A stretch of 43,484 bases of DNA from the IMG/VR virus record IMGVR_UViG_3300035390_000058, positions 1 through 43,484 of that record, one strand, 5' to 3'. Of this stretch, positions 1-7,392 are shown piece after piece. The notes under the pieces are model-generated. The model ran no database searches. It saw only the letters and a program-made list of their open reading frames with translations, and had not been told where the DNA came from. The stretch comes from a virus. The position numbers and the translations under genes were made by a program. How positions within the stretch are numbered: the stretch's first letter is position 1; the number at the start of each line of letters is the position of its first letter.

Positions 1-1581
1 TTAGATTGTCACATTAGTTCCATCCTTTAACTTAAAAGTAATTGTTGAATTTTTATGCACTGTTGCACTTTCAACTATCAATCTCCATACGTGTTCACTC
101 CAATCACTTAATGGATCAATAGAGTTACTTAAGTTATTTATGAATGATTGCATCTTAATTGCCTGTCCTTCTTTTTGAGTCTTTTCAAATGCTAAACCAT
201 CAAACTCAGTTTTTGCTAAATCATAGCGTTTAGTAAGTTCCTCGTATTGACTGTTGAAACCACTAATATCAGATATTGATTTTGAATTACCTTTTACTAG
301 TTTTTTTACAAGTTCTGCAATTACAACCAACTCTCCATTCAGTTCTTGGATTCGGTCATCAATATCTTCTGTTTTTGTAAGTAGTTCAATTACTTCATTT
401 GCATCTTCTAAGACTCTATCTTTATCATCTAGAACCGAATTATAAGCCTTAATAAACTTGTCCTTTATTTCATCTTCGGTAAGGTTTGGAGTTTGGCATC
501 TTTCTTTATGTTTATGGTACTTGTTATTACAACGATACATAAATTTAGAATATTTGCTTGTTGAATGCCATTTCTTTTTACCATAGAATCCACCACAATC
601 TTCACAAACCAATTTTGATGCAAAGGCATCAGAGGATGAATACTGTCTCCCTAGTTCTTTACGTCTTGCTACTTCAACTTGTACTTCTTCCCATGTATCT
701 CTTTCAATAATACCTGGATGATTGTTTTCTACATAATACTGAGGTATTTGACCGTTATTCTTCATCTTGGTGTGTTCAAGATAATCCACTGTAAAGGTCT
801 TTTGAAGTAATGCATCACCTTTGTATTTCTCATTTGTAATAATTGATATTACACCGTTTTTACTCCAATTTGTATTCTTGCCACTTGGTGTTTTAATATT
901 CTGCGATTTTAGAAAGGTTGCGATTCCGGTTCCAGTTTTACCTTCAACGAGGAACATTCTGTAAATCATTCTTACAACTACTGCCTGATCTTCATCAATC
1001 ATTATCTTATCATCCTCTTTTTTGTATCCTAAGAACGATTTATATGCAAATGACACTTTCCCTTGCTGGAACCCTACTCTCTTCCCCCATGTCACATTTT
1101 GGCTTATAGAACGTGATTCCTCTTGAGCTATTGAAGCCATAATGGTAAGTATCAACTCACTCTTAGGATCCAATGTCCATAAATTCTCTTTTTCAAAGAA
1201 TACTTCAACACCATTATCTTTTAATTTCCGAACATAAGATATTGTATCTAGTGTATTACGAGCAAACCTTGATATTGATTTTGTAATGATTAGGTTTATA
1301 TCTCCGTTCATTGCATCTGTTATCATTCGATTAAATTCAACGCGCCTTCTTGTTGTTGTTCCTGATAGACCTTCATCAGCATACACTTTAGTATATTCCC
1401 AATCAAGTCTATCTTGAATTAACTTTGTATAGTAGTTTACTTGAGCTTCATAACTTGTATATTGTTCGTCGCTATTTGTTGATACCCTAGCATAAGCAGC
1501 TACCTTCTTAATAGTCGTTGCATTTAGTGGCATCTGTGTAATTGGATTCATCGTTGAGGGTATAACTGTTACTTTAGGCAT
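1..1581 (-). CDS. Large serine recombinase (site-specific integrase) 1
   Basis: A 526-residue serine recombinase of the phage integrase/transposon resolvase type, cutting and rejoining att sites through a 5'-phosphoserine link. The resolvase fold begins with an AYARVST motif whose serine (about residue 34) is the nucleophile; the SRFARNT motif at about 104-110 carries the usual arginines. A recombinase domain follows (about 180-300), then a zinc ribbon with cysteines near 326, 329, 351 and 362, and a coiled-coil tail from about 405. A TTG codon lies three codons upstream, but the AGGAG at 1591-1595 is 9 bases from the ATG at 1581, so the ATG is taken as start. It overlaps the end of the second recombinase by 8 bases, which suggests translational coupling. 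It looks complete. Confidence 0.93.
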   Translation of the reverse strand: MPKVTVIPSTMNPITQMPLNATTIKKVAAYARVSTNSDEQYTSYEAQVNYYTKLIQDRLDWEYTKVYADEGLSGTTTRRRVEFNRMITDAMNGDINLIITKSISRFARNTLDTISYVRKLKDNGVEVFFEKENLWTLDPKSELILTIMASIAQEESRSISQNVTWGKRVGFQQGKVSFAYKSFLGYKKEDDKIMIDEDQAVVVRMIYRMFLVEGKTGTGIATFLKSQNIKTPSGKNTNWSKNGVISIITNEKYKGDALLQKTFTVDYLEHTKMKNNGQIPQYYVENNHPGIIERDTWEEVQVEVARRKELGRQYSSSDAFASKLVCEDCGGFYGKKKWHSTSKYSKFMYRCNNKYHKHKERCQTPNLTEDEIKDKFIKAYNSVLDDKDRVLEDANEVIELLTKTEDIDDRIQELNGELVVIAELVKKLVKGNSKSISDISGFNSQYEELTKRYDLAKTEFDGLAFEKTQKEGQAIKMQSFINNLSNSIDPLSDWSEHVWRLIVESATVHKNSTITFKLKDGTNVTI

Positions 1582-2884
1582 CTTTTTCAACTCCTTTCAA
1601 TCGATTCAATGTTTTAATTCTTGCTTTTTCTTTCATTTCAGGTGTCCATACATCTTTTCTTGATGGTTGAGTCCATTGATATTCTTTTGTTGATGCATCT
1701 TTCATATGGAAGACTAATAACTTATCTGGCATAACTTCTATCCAGGTTACTTTGGATTTAAAGTAATCCACATTGAAGTGTTCTATATTAAGAATGTTTT
1801 TTGATGCCTCGATAACTTTATTATTTGACACTTGTTTAGAAGCACACTCTTTTACACCTCTTTTTTTAGCAAGCGAGCACCTCCAAACTTCTTTATAAGA
1901 TGTATTTTTATGAGAATATGCTCTTCCACATGCCCCACACCTAATCATTCCTGAGAATGTATATTGCTTCTTGTTTGGATTCATTTTCATTTTACTCAAT
2001 CTTTGTTCTCTGATTCTCTTAGCTTTTAAGAACAATCCTTTTGAAATGATAGGTTCATGCGCTTCTTTTATAAAGTATTTATCAAATTCACCACGATTGA
2101 TTTTTTTCTTTTTAGTTAAGTAGTTTTCTCTATAAGTTTTTTGAAGTATCAAATCCCCTGTGTAATTGTAATTATTTAAGATATTATATACAGATGAAGT
2201 GTTCCATCGTTTCCCTATATATGGTTTGATACCATCTCTTTCAAGTATCTTGCATATCGTCTGATCACCATTTCCATCAATGTATAATTGATAAATCATC
2301 TGTACAATTTCTGCTTCTTCAGGTACAACTGTCAATTTTCTATTTTCAAGTTTGTATCCTAGATGCGATTTGCCTCCCCACATAATGCCTTGTTCAAAGT
2401 CCTTGTTAATTCTCCATTTCATGTTCTCAGAAACACTTCTTGATTCTTCTTGTGCGAATACTGCTAGGAAAGTTAGAATCATTTCACCTTCCCCGCTAAT
2501 AGAATGAATATTCTGTTCTTCAAAGAATACATCCACCTTTAACTCTTTCAATTCTCTTACCGTTTTCAATAGCGTTGCAGTGTTCCTAGCAAACCTGGAT
2601 ATGGATTTTGTAATGATCATATCTATTTTCCCGTGTCTACTATCTATTAACAATTGCTGGAACTCAGCTCTTGAATCCTTAGTTCCTGTATTTGCCTCAT
2701 CAGCATAAACTCCTACAAAAACCCATTCAGAATTTGCATGTATAAACTTTTTGTAGTGATTTATCTGTGATGATAATGAATGAAGCATTGCATCTTTACC
2801 ACTTGATACTCTTGCATATGCAGCAACTCTAGTGCGTTTTACCAAGTTCGGTAATACGTCGAGTTTTGTTATCGTCTTCTTCAT
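1574..2884 (-). CDS. Large serine recombinase (site-specific integrase) 2
   Basis: A 436-residue paralogue of the recombinase downstream. It has the N-terminal catalytic AYARVSS motif (serine near residue 27), SRFARNT at about 96-102, a recombinase domain (about 170-290) and a zinc ribbon with cysteines at 316, 319, 336 and 347. It lacks the long coiled coil seen in the neighbour; only a short C-terminal part follows the ribbon. GGAGG at 2896-2900 lies within the preceding small gene. Both recombinases keep their catalytic residues, so neither is an obvious remnant. One may integrate and the other excise, or they may act together as the Ccr pair of staphylococcal cassettes does; the sequence alone cannot decide. 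Confidence 0.93.
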   Translation of the reverse strand: MKKTITKLDVLPNLVKRTRVAAYARVSSGKDAMLHSLSSQINHYKKFIHANSEWVFVGVYADEANTGTKDSRAEFQQLLIDSRHGKIDMIITKSISRFARNTATLLKTVRELKELKVDVFFEEQNIHSISGEGEMILTFLAVFAQEESRSVSENMKWRINKDFEQGIMWGGKSHLGYKLENRKLTVVPEEAEIVQMIYQLYIDGNGDQTICKILERDGIKPYIGKRWNTSSVYNILNNYNYTGDLILQKTYRENYLTKKKKINRGEFDKYFIKEAHEPIISKGLFLKAKRIREQRLSKMKMNPNKKQYTFSGMIRCGACGRAYSHKNTSYKEVWRCSLAKKRGVKECASKQVSNNKVIEASKNILNIEHFNVDYFKSKVTWIEVMPDKLLVFHMKDASTKEYQWTQPSRKDVWTPEMKEKARIKTLNRLKGVEKDA

Positions 2885-3101
2885 CTCTATTTACCTCCTC
2901 TTCAGACATACTATATATCACTCTTTTAGGGGGGTTAGTCAAGAGATTAAGGCGATAAAGATTACCTTTATTGATACAATATTTGTTTGCTAAATAAGAT
3001 TCAGCTTTTTGATAATCTGACTTCGTTATTATTTCCTGTTCTAACATAGATTTGATTGGTGCGAGCGACAAATAGTATTTTTCTAAATTAGATCTTTTCA
3101 T
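2829..3101 (-). CDS. SHOCT-like small accessory protein of the recombinase operon
   Basis: A 90-residue protein whose first half reads like a SHOCT motif (short helices with KSMLEQEIITKSDYQ, about residues 18-33, then KAESYLANKYCI). The C-terminal part is acidic and charged. It overlaps the HTH/zinc gene upstream by 14 bases and runs 56 bases into the second recombinase, so the genes are tightly coupled. Small SHOCT-like genes commonly sit next to pairs of large serine recombinases in Firmicutes elements. A role as recombination directionality factor or recombinase partner is inference from position only. Confidence 0.7.
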   Translation of the reverse strand: MKRSNLEKYYLSLAPIKSMLEQEIITKSDYQKAESYLANKYCINKGNLYRLNLLTNPPKRVIYSMSEEEVNRDEEDDNKTRRITELGKTH

Positions 3102-3354
3102 TTATTAGTTTGACTTTCTTCAATTTATTCCACCATTGATATCGACATTTATCTGAGCAATATACTTTTCTCTTTTTACCTTCAATTGAGTTTATTTTGG
3201 TATTACAGTTTTTACAAACACCATCTAACGGTTTCTCATCTCCCTTTTTGCAGATGTAGCGTACCTGATCTCTAGTTAGGTTCAATTCACTTGCGATTTT
3301 CTTATAGCCATAACCTTCATCTCGGAGTTCTAATATTTGTTTATTTATTTTCAT
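3088..3354 (-). CDS. Small helix-turn-helix plus zinc-finger protein
   Basis: An 88-residue basic protein. Residues about 7-34 form a resolvase/sigma-like helix-turn-helix (KKIASELNLTRDQVRYICKK). A treble-clef-like zinc motif follows, with CKNC at about 47-50 and CSDKC near 67-71. It is the first gene of the recombinase operon, with GGAGG about 9 bases before the start. The start is preceded by a sequence shared with a distant early phage gene that can hide the ribosome site (see 3362-3387). Likely a DNA-binding regulator or excision factor; the exact function is unknown. Confidence 0.72.
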   Translation of the reverse strand: MKINKQILELRDEGYGYKKIASELNLTRDQVRYICKKGDEKPLDGVCKNCNTKINSIEGKKRKVYCSDKCRYQWWNKLKKVKLINEKI

Positions 3355-3361
3355 TTGAACT

Positions 3362-3387
3362 ACCTCCTCACTAGTTAATGGCGAGGT
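3362..3387 (-). promoter_or_regulatory. Shared leader motif able to sequester the ribosome site (copy A)
   Basis: Read on the minus strand, the motif is ACCTCGCCAT, a 4-base spacer, then CTAGTGA and GGAGGT. ACCTC can pair with GAGGT, closing a hairpin over the Shine-Dalgarno sequence of the HTH/zinc gene. The same arrangement recurs at 36486-36513. Conserved arms and partly conserved loop suggest an RNA control site; this is inference. Confidence 0.45.
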
Positions 3388-3424
3388 TAGCTACTAAAAA
3401 CCGATAAATATGAAAAAAAGGCAA

Positions 3425-3448
3425 ATAAAAAAGGACCCCGAAGGATCC
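3425..3448 (-). terminator. Intrinsic terminator of the HExxH cassette
   Basis: On the minus strand GGATCC-TTCG-GGGTCC forms a 6-bp stem with one G-U pair and a stable UUCG tetraloop (3433-3448), followed by a T-rich run (3425-3432). It lies just after the stop of the 178-residue gene and separates that cassette from the recombinase operon. Confidence 0.85.
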
Positions 3449-3450
3449 AA

Positions 3451-3987
3451 TTAGTTAATCATTGTTTCATTTACTACTATTTTAATTGCATTTACACGAT
3501 CTCGTATTAGATGATGTACATTCATATTAATATCTAATAGTTCTTTCATCATTTGTTTTTCAAATGCCACCGCATCAACTTCGACTTCTTGTTGGATGTA
3601 ATCTGCATCATTGTGCTCAGTACCTGTCGAAGGTGTATAATTCTCGAACTCCTTTTTCCAAACATTAACAGTACTATCAGGTTCTCTGTACATCATATAT
3701 TCTCCATACTCTACTTGAGCATACTGATAAGCGTGTCTTGTTTCATGTAAAACTGTAGCGGTGAAATCAGAAATTCCAACTCTTTCAAGCCAGTTCAAGT
3801 TCACAACAATTGTAAAATTTTCCTTCAAGAAAACTGCATCAATATTTAGATTAGCAAAGAAACTCTCAGGTTTAAACTCAATTAAAATCTCTTCAAGCCA
3901 CAATAATCTTGATGCGAATTCAAGTACCTTGTTACACATTTTCATCTTCTTCTCGATTCGAATATCCCTATAATCAGATTCAACCAT
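3451..3987 (-). CDS. HExxH zinc-metallopeptidase-like protein
   Basis: A 178-residue soluble protein with no signal peptide or membrane segment. The motif HETRH at residues 81-85, in a helix ending VLHETRHAYQ, matches the zinc-binding HExxH of metallopeptidases. A downstream acidic cluster (QQEVEVDAVAFE, about 132-143) could give the third ligand. The family cannot be named with certainty; ImmA/IrrE-type regulators and small gluzincins have a comparable layout. AGAGG at 3995-3999 supports the start. It follows the 147-residue gene by 30 bases and precedes a terminator, so the two form one transcription unit from the promoter near 4510. A role in lysogeny control, host alteration or defence is possible, not shown. 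Confidence 0.75.
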   Translation of the reverse strand: MVESDYRDIRIEKKMKMCNKVLEFASRLLWLEEILIEFKPESFFANLNIDAVFLKENFTIVVNLNWLERVGISDFTATVLHETRHAYQYAQVEYGEYMMYREPDSTVNVWKKEFENYTPSTGTEHNDADYIQQEVEVDAVAFEKQMMKELLDINMNVHHLIRDRVNAIKIVVNETMIN

Positions 3988-4017
3988 GTTTATACCTCTT
4001 CTAAAAATTGAAATTAA

Positions 4018-4461
4018 CTATCCAGGCATTCCTGAAAATAATGCAATATTTTCTTGGTCTACATATTCATTTAGTAACCTTACCATTTCATTACTTATAT
4101 CTCTTTGACCAATATATAAATCTATTATAGTTTTAGAACTCTTATTTACAAATGTATCTAAAACAATATTTCTTTCACTTAACAATTTCACATCACCTAT
4201 TGATGGCACATAAAAAAACAAACAGCCTATTACGGTATTACTTAACTTAATAAAATCGAAATAATAACCATCTTCATTTTTCATAATTACAAGTAGTTTA
4301 CCTTTAGATAATTTCATTGTATCTTCGAAAATATCAAGAATGGAATTTGTCCAATCGGCTATTAACTCAAATCTCAGATTCTTTAGGATGGGATAATTCG
4401 GTTCCTCTTCTCCCGGTGTGTGCATTAGTATTTCAAAAATCGAATGATTATGTCTTGGCAT
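4018..4461 (-). CDS. Hypothetical protein, first gene of the HExxH cassette
   Basis: A 147-residue soluble protein of mixed alpha/beta character that I do not recognise. An upstream in-frame ATG at 4479 exists, but the GGAG lies inside that extension, 8 bases before the ATG at 4459-4461, so the shorter start is preferred. It has an extended -10 promoter of its own upstream and shares a transcript with the HExxH gene. Together they could be a toxin-antitoxin-like or substrate-peptidase pair; nothing in the sequence proves that. Confidence 0.65.
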   Translation of the reverse strand: MPRHNHSIFEILMHTPGEEEPNYPILKNLRFELIADWTNSILDIFEDTMKLSKGKLLVIMKNEDGYYFDFIKLSNTVIGCLFFYVPSIGDVKLLSERNIVLDTFVNKSSKTIIDLYIGQRDISNEMVRLLNEYVDQENIALFSGMPG

Positions 4462-4507
4462 ATATATTTCTCCTTCCATTCGAGCTCAGTTAACTCTCTT
4501 AACACTA

Positions 4508-4537
4508 ATTATACCATCTTTTAGCACTTTTTTTACA
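4508..4537 (-). promoter_or_regulatory. Extended -10 promoter of the HExxH cassette
   Basis: Minus strand TGGTATAAT (TATAAT at 4513-4508 preceded by TGG) with a weak -35-like TGTAAA at 4537-4532. The predicted transcript would start near 4501, about 40 bases before the gene start. The -10 block is nearly the same as that of the ABC-3C operon promoter at 37370. Confidence 0.7.
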
Positions 4538-4573
4538 CTTAAACGTGATACACTCAGGCGTAACTGTTGCAAA

Positions 4574-4607
4574 CAAAAAAAGCCGTACCTTTTTTTACCA
4601 GTACGGC
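4574..4607 (-). terminator. Intrinsic terminator after the SSB-like gene
   Basis: Inverted repeat GCCGTAC / GTACGGC (4601-4607 and 4582-4588), followed on the minus strand by seven T. It ends the late/lysis transcript and insulates the downstream HExxH cassette, which has its own promoter. Confidence 0.85.
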
Positions 4608-4626
4608 CTTGTTTCAAAATACATTC

Positions 4627-4884
4627 TTATTCTTTGGTGTTAATGAATGTTAATTTCTCTCCTACGATTCTTAAAATATTGTTGTCTATATTCAATGATG
4701 CTTTCACTCCAATTGTTGAACCTTCAGTTAGGTATTCGAGAACACTTTCTATAAATCCTTCATTTAGAGTTATTGGGATTAAATCGGATCCCTTTTCATT
4801 CTGTCTTTTAATGTCAATAGAAACAATCCCTGTTAGTTTATCGATTTTAATTACTCTACCTACTAAAACAACTTGATTTAACAT
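4627..4884 (-). CDS. Single-stranded DNA-binding-like OB-fold protein
   Basis: An 85-residue protein beginning MLNQVVLVGRVIKI, the typical first strand of bacterial and phage SSB, followed by an alternating beta pattern. It is shorter than usual SSB (about 110-180 residues) and lacks the acidic tail. An upstream ATG at 4914 exists, but GGAGG at 4891-4895 sits 6 bases before the ATG at 4884. Its position at the end of the lysis region rather than the replication module is odd; the replication module has a separate DUF669 DNA-binding protein. Confidence 0.72.
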   Translation of the reverse strand: MLNQVVLVGRVIKIDKLTGIVSIDIKRQNEKGSDLIPITLNEGFIESVLEYLTEGSTIGVKASLNIDNNILRIVGEKLTFINTKE

Positions 4885-4944
4885 ATTTTTCCTCCTTGTT
4901 TTGATATGACACATATTACCTAAACAAAGACACTATAGCAAGTA

Positions 4945-5439
4945 TTAGAAATCTTTCTTTTTCAGCTTTTCAGCTATTATTTTTTCAGCTTCAGATAGTG
5001 TTTCTTTCCCTTGCATTTTATTGCTAAATGATATGTATTCATTAATAATCGCTTCTATCCTATATTGATTCGTTTCAACAAACTCTACTGCCTTTTCAGT
5101 TGAACCAGTTATATTGCTTACCCATTCGCTGAATCGAGATATAACCGCTAGCTTCTTCTCATCACCAACAAGATATGCTTCACCATTTTGTTTGGCAATC
5201 TGATTTTTTTCTTCTACAATCATAATAAACTCTTTAATTGTCTTTTGAACACTTTCATCAAAAACTACTTCTTTTGCTTTGTTGACGAGTTCATATATAT
5301 TTTCTGCCGTGTCCTTCAAATCTTGTTTTACTTCTTTTATTGCCTCATCCAAAGATTGGTTCTTTGTTAATTTTGATGTTACATATAGCGCTAGCAACAA
5401 TAGTGATATTACCAGTAAAATTATCTCAAGTGCTGTCAT
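4945..5439 (-). CDS. Holin-like membrane protein with long cytoplasmic tail
   Basis: A 164-residue protein with one N-terminal membrane segment (about residues 3-20, rich in Leu/Ile) and a long amphipathic helical tail. The build resembles LL-H-type phage holins, which have one N-terminal segment and a soluble helical region, and the position after the tail genes fits. GGAGG at 5448-5452 supports the start. No endolysin lies beside it, so its role may be membrane disruption without wall degradation, if the host has no wall. Confidence 0.65.
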   Translation of the reverse strand: MTALEIILLVISLLLLALYVTSKLTKNQSLDEAIKEVKQDLKDTAENIYELVNKAKEVVFDESVQKTIKEFIMIVEEKNQIAKQNGEAYLVGDEKKLAVISRFSEWVSNITGSTEKAVEFVETNQYRIEAIINEYISFSNKMQGKETLSEAEKIIAEKLKKKDF

Positions 5440-5752
5440 TTTCTTTTCCTCCTAAATGTTTATATATATTTACTTGTGAATCCTCCAATCTAGTTACTCG
5501 ATGTTCAAGTACGTTTACATCCTTCTTTAGAGATTTAATGTCCTTTGAATGTAGTTCAAGAAGGTTGATCATCTTCACGTTTTGCTTATCGATTTTTTGT
5601 AAATTCACCATAATTTTATCATTTTTTGATTTGTTGTTTTTCTCTTGTCTGTTGAATTGTTTTATTGTAGTAAGAATAACTACTACCATTGTCACAATCC
5701 AATAAATTAAGTTTTCCATTTTAAATAACTGTAGAAGATTATCCCATTCCAT
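5426..5752 (-). CDS. Membrane-anchored coiled-coil protein (XhlA/holin-associated-like)
   Basis: A 108-residue protein with one membrane segment at about residues 14-29 (NLIYWIVTMVVVILTT), a basic stretch and a heptad-patterned coiled coil (about 60-95, ending VLEHRVTRLED). Such proteins are found in the lysis clusters of Gram-positive phages, where XhlA-like products assist the holin. The start overlaps the nucleotidyltransferase gene by 14 bases and the stop overlaps the holin-like gene by 14 bases, so the cluster is translationally coupled. The assignment is by layout and position. Confidence 0.6.
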   Translation of the reverse strand: MEWDNLLQLFKMENLIYWIVTMVVVILTTIKQFNRQEKNNKSKNDKIMVNLQKIDKQNVKMINLLELHSKDIKSLKKDVNVLEHRVTRLEDSQVNIYKHLGGKENDST

Positions 5753-6377
5753 TTTGTATCATCTCATTCCGGTAATTTTCAAGGTAATCCAATTGTTCCT
5801 TAATTTCATCTACATAATTTAGTGCAATTTCATTATCCCAATTCCACTTAAAATCCATCATTTTACTAAACCAGGGTTCTTCAACAACAAGTTCATACTT
5901 TCCTGTCTTTTCATAATGATCAACCATTCCTCTAATCCTAAATACATGGTAGTGTGATTTAAAGTTAGTATTTACATCAAATCGCATACGTCCATATTCA
6001 AGTTCAGCTGCAATATGATTCAACATAAAAGCTTTATCATCGTAAATTAGTAACTGATCGATTGTCTCTTGAAATGATGAATTGATATAGATAAGTGTCC
6101 TATCAATGCTCATTACGTTATCAGCTGCAGCTCTATGATAAGCAATAATTGAACTATCAAATTGTTGTCTTTGAATAAAACGATCTTTTGCAAACACAAA
6201 TAAATCATATTCTCCTAGAGTTAAATGCAAATTCCCTTTAAATCCATCTAGTACAACTGTTACATCTTTATCGCTTGAATTGTCATCTAATCCGTAAGCA
6301 ATAGACCCACCATAATAGATAAGGAGTATCTCTGTATTTGGAAACACTCCTTCAATTATTTTATATAGATCACTCAT
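5739..6377 (-). CDS. Nucleotidyltransferase-fold protein (Pol beta superfamily, YcgL/RlaP-like)
   Basis: A 212-residue protein with the nucleotidyltransferase signature YYGGSIAYGL (about residues 21-30) followed by SSDKDVTVVLD with the paired metal-binding Asp at about 36 and 38. The remaining helical part resembles YcgL/RlaP-type proteins. These transfer nucleotides or act in RNA repair, but the substrate here is unknown. GGAGG at 6387-6391 lies 9 bases before the ATG at 6377; an upstream ATG at 6404 is rejected. The gene sits among tail and lysis genes, an unusual place for such an enzyme. It may act on host RNA or proteins late in infection, or be cargo. Confidence 0.75.
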   Translation of the reverse strand: MSDLYKIIEGVFPNTEILLIYYGGSIAYGLDDNSSDKDVTVVLDGFKGNLHLTLGEYDLFVFAKDRFIQRQQFDSSIIAYHRAAADNVMSIDRTLIYINSSFQETIDQLLIYDDKAFMLNHIAAELEYGRMRFDVNTNFKSHYHVFRIRGMVDHYEKTGKYELVVEEPWFSKMMDFKWNWDNEIALNYVDEIKEQLDYLENYRNEMIQNGMG

Positions 6378-6708
6378 TAGGTTCTTCCTCCTCAATAGGT
6401 TCAAGAAGTGGAGGTTCTAACACATCATAATCATCGATTGCATCTTCAAATCCTATGACATTTTCTTTTAACCATTTATAACCCTCTTCAATTGGATTCA
6501 CATCCAAGAATAAGGTAAAATCAGAAAAGGGAATAGAAATATCCACTTCTTCAATTGGAATGCTTTTATTTTCTCTGGTGGATTTTGATATATATGAGGC
6601 AACACAAATAGTAATCTTTTTATTTGAGTAACTAATATTAAAGGCAGTAATTCGATGATAGGATGCAGCAATTCCAAACTTTGTTTTTAACTCTTTTATT
6701 ATCGCCAT
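6370..6708 (-). CDS. Hypothetical small tail-region protein
   Basis: A 112-residue protein with a short beta-rich core and a C-terminal acidic, proline-rich tail (EPPLLEPIEEEEPNE). AGGAGG at 6718-6723 supports the start, and it overlaps the nucleotidyltransferase start by 8 bases. It belongs to the operon with the tail fibre genes, so a structural or fibre-assembly role is possible. I do not recognise the family. Confidence 0.6.
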   Translation of the reverse strand: MAIIKELKTKFGIAASYHRITAFNISYSNKKITICVASYISKSTRENKSIPIEEVDISIPFSDFTLFLDVNPIEEGYKWLKENVIGFEDAIDDYDVLEPPLLEPIEEEEPNE

Positions 6709-6711
6709 AAT

Positions 6712-7392
6712 CTATTTCCTCCTCATTCTATAAATTGTTATGTTCAAACTATCTGGTGACCCAATAGACATTCCAGTATTAATATAAAGTTGTCCTAGAT
6801 TCCCATATGCTGTATGAACGAAATCAACCATTTTAATTGATCCGTCACCTTGAGCTGATAACGTTGTCATACTTTTGCCATATGCCACCCAAACCTGTGT
6901 GTCTAAATAATTTGCGTGCAGGGTTGGTGAGATTTCAAAATCAATTACTTTTGTGATCCCACTAGTTATTGTTGGTCCAGTCTGATAACTATCTTCAATG
7001 TACTTTGCTGTTGTGTTTTTACCAGCTCTTCTATCATGGGTTGTGTTTTCAGTGTTTAAATGATGATTGATGTATGAACCATATAAACTACTACTTGAAG
7101 AAGTTCTGTAATAAATGTAGGTATCAGATGTGTCAGTTGATGTTCCTTTAGTTGTTGAAATTATATGAACCTTATAAATATAAGCAGGATCAAAAGCATA
7201 TGTAATTGTCCTAGTATATCCATATCCTTGATAGTAATAAACTTGTTCCAGTTCTCCTCCAATTTTGACAATAGATGAGGAACCTCTTGCATATAATATT
7301 TCATTACTGTAGTCAAACGCAAGTTCTCCAACATAAGAGAGATTTGACGTGGTTGGTGTAGTTGTTCCTCGCTTGACTCTAATGACCGCCAT
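6712..7392 (-). CDS. Tail fibre / receptor-binding protein with Mtd-like N-terminus
   Basis: A 226-residue protein. Its N-terminal 50 residues (MAVIRVKRGTTTPT..., then GELAFDYSNEILYAR) match the tail-attachment domain of phage receptor-binding proteins such as the major tropism determinant N-terminus. The rest is rich in Tyr, Ser and Thr with beta-strand pattern, as expected for a trimeric tip. Its start overlaps the previous fibre gene's stop by one base. The two fibres share an N-terminal type but differ beyond it, so they may bind different surface receptors. Confidence 0.75.
   Translation of the reverse strand: MAVIRVKRGTTTPTTSNLSYVGELAFDYSNEILYARGSSSIVKIGGELEQVYYYQGYGYTRTITYAFDPAYIYKVHIISTTKGTSTDTSDTYIYYRTSSSSSLYGSYINHHLNTENTTHDRRAGKNTTAKYIEDSYQTGPTITSGITKVIDFEISPTLHANYLDTQVWVAYGKSMTTLSAQGDGSIKMVDFVHTAYGNLGQLYINTGMSIGSPDSLNITIYRMRRK

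Noticed and set aside
3451-3987. HExxH protein as the missing phage endolysin
   Set aside because: It has no signal peptide or wall-binding domain, is under a separate promoter, and is insulated by terminators from the lysis genes.
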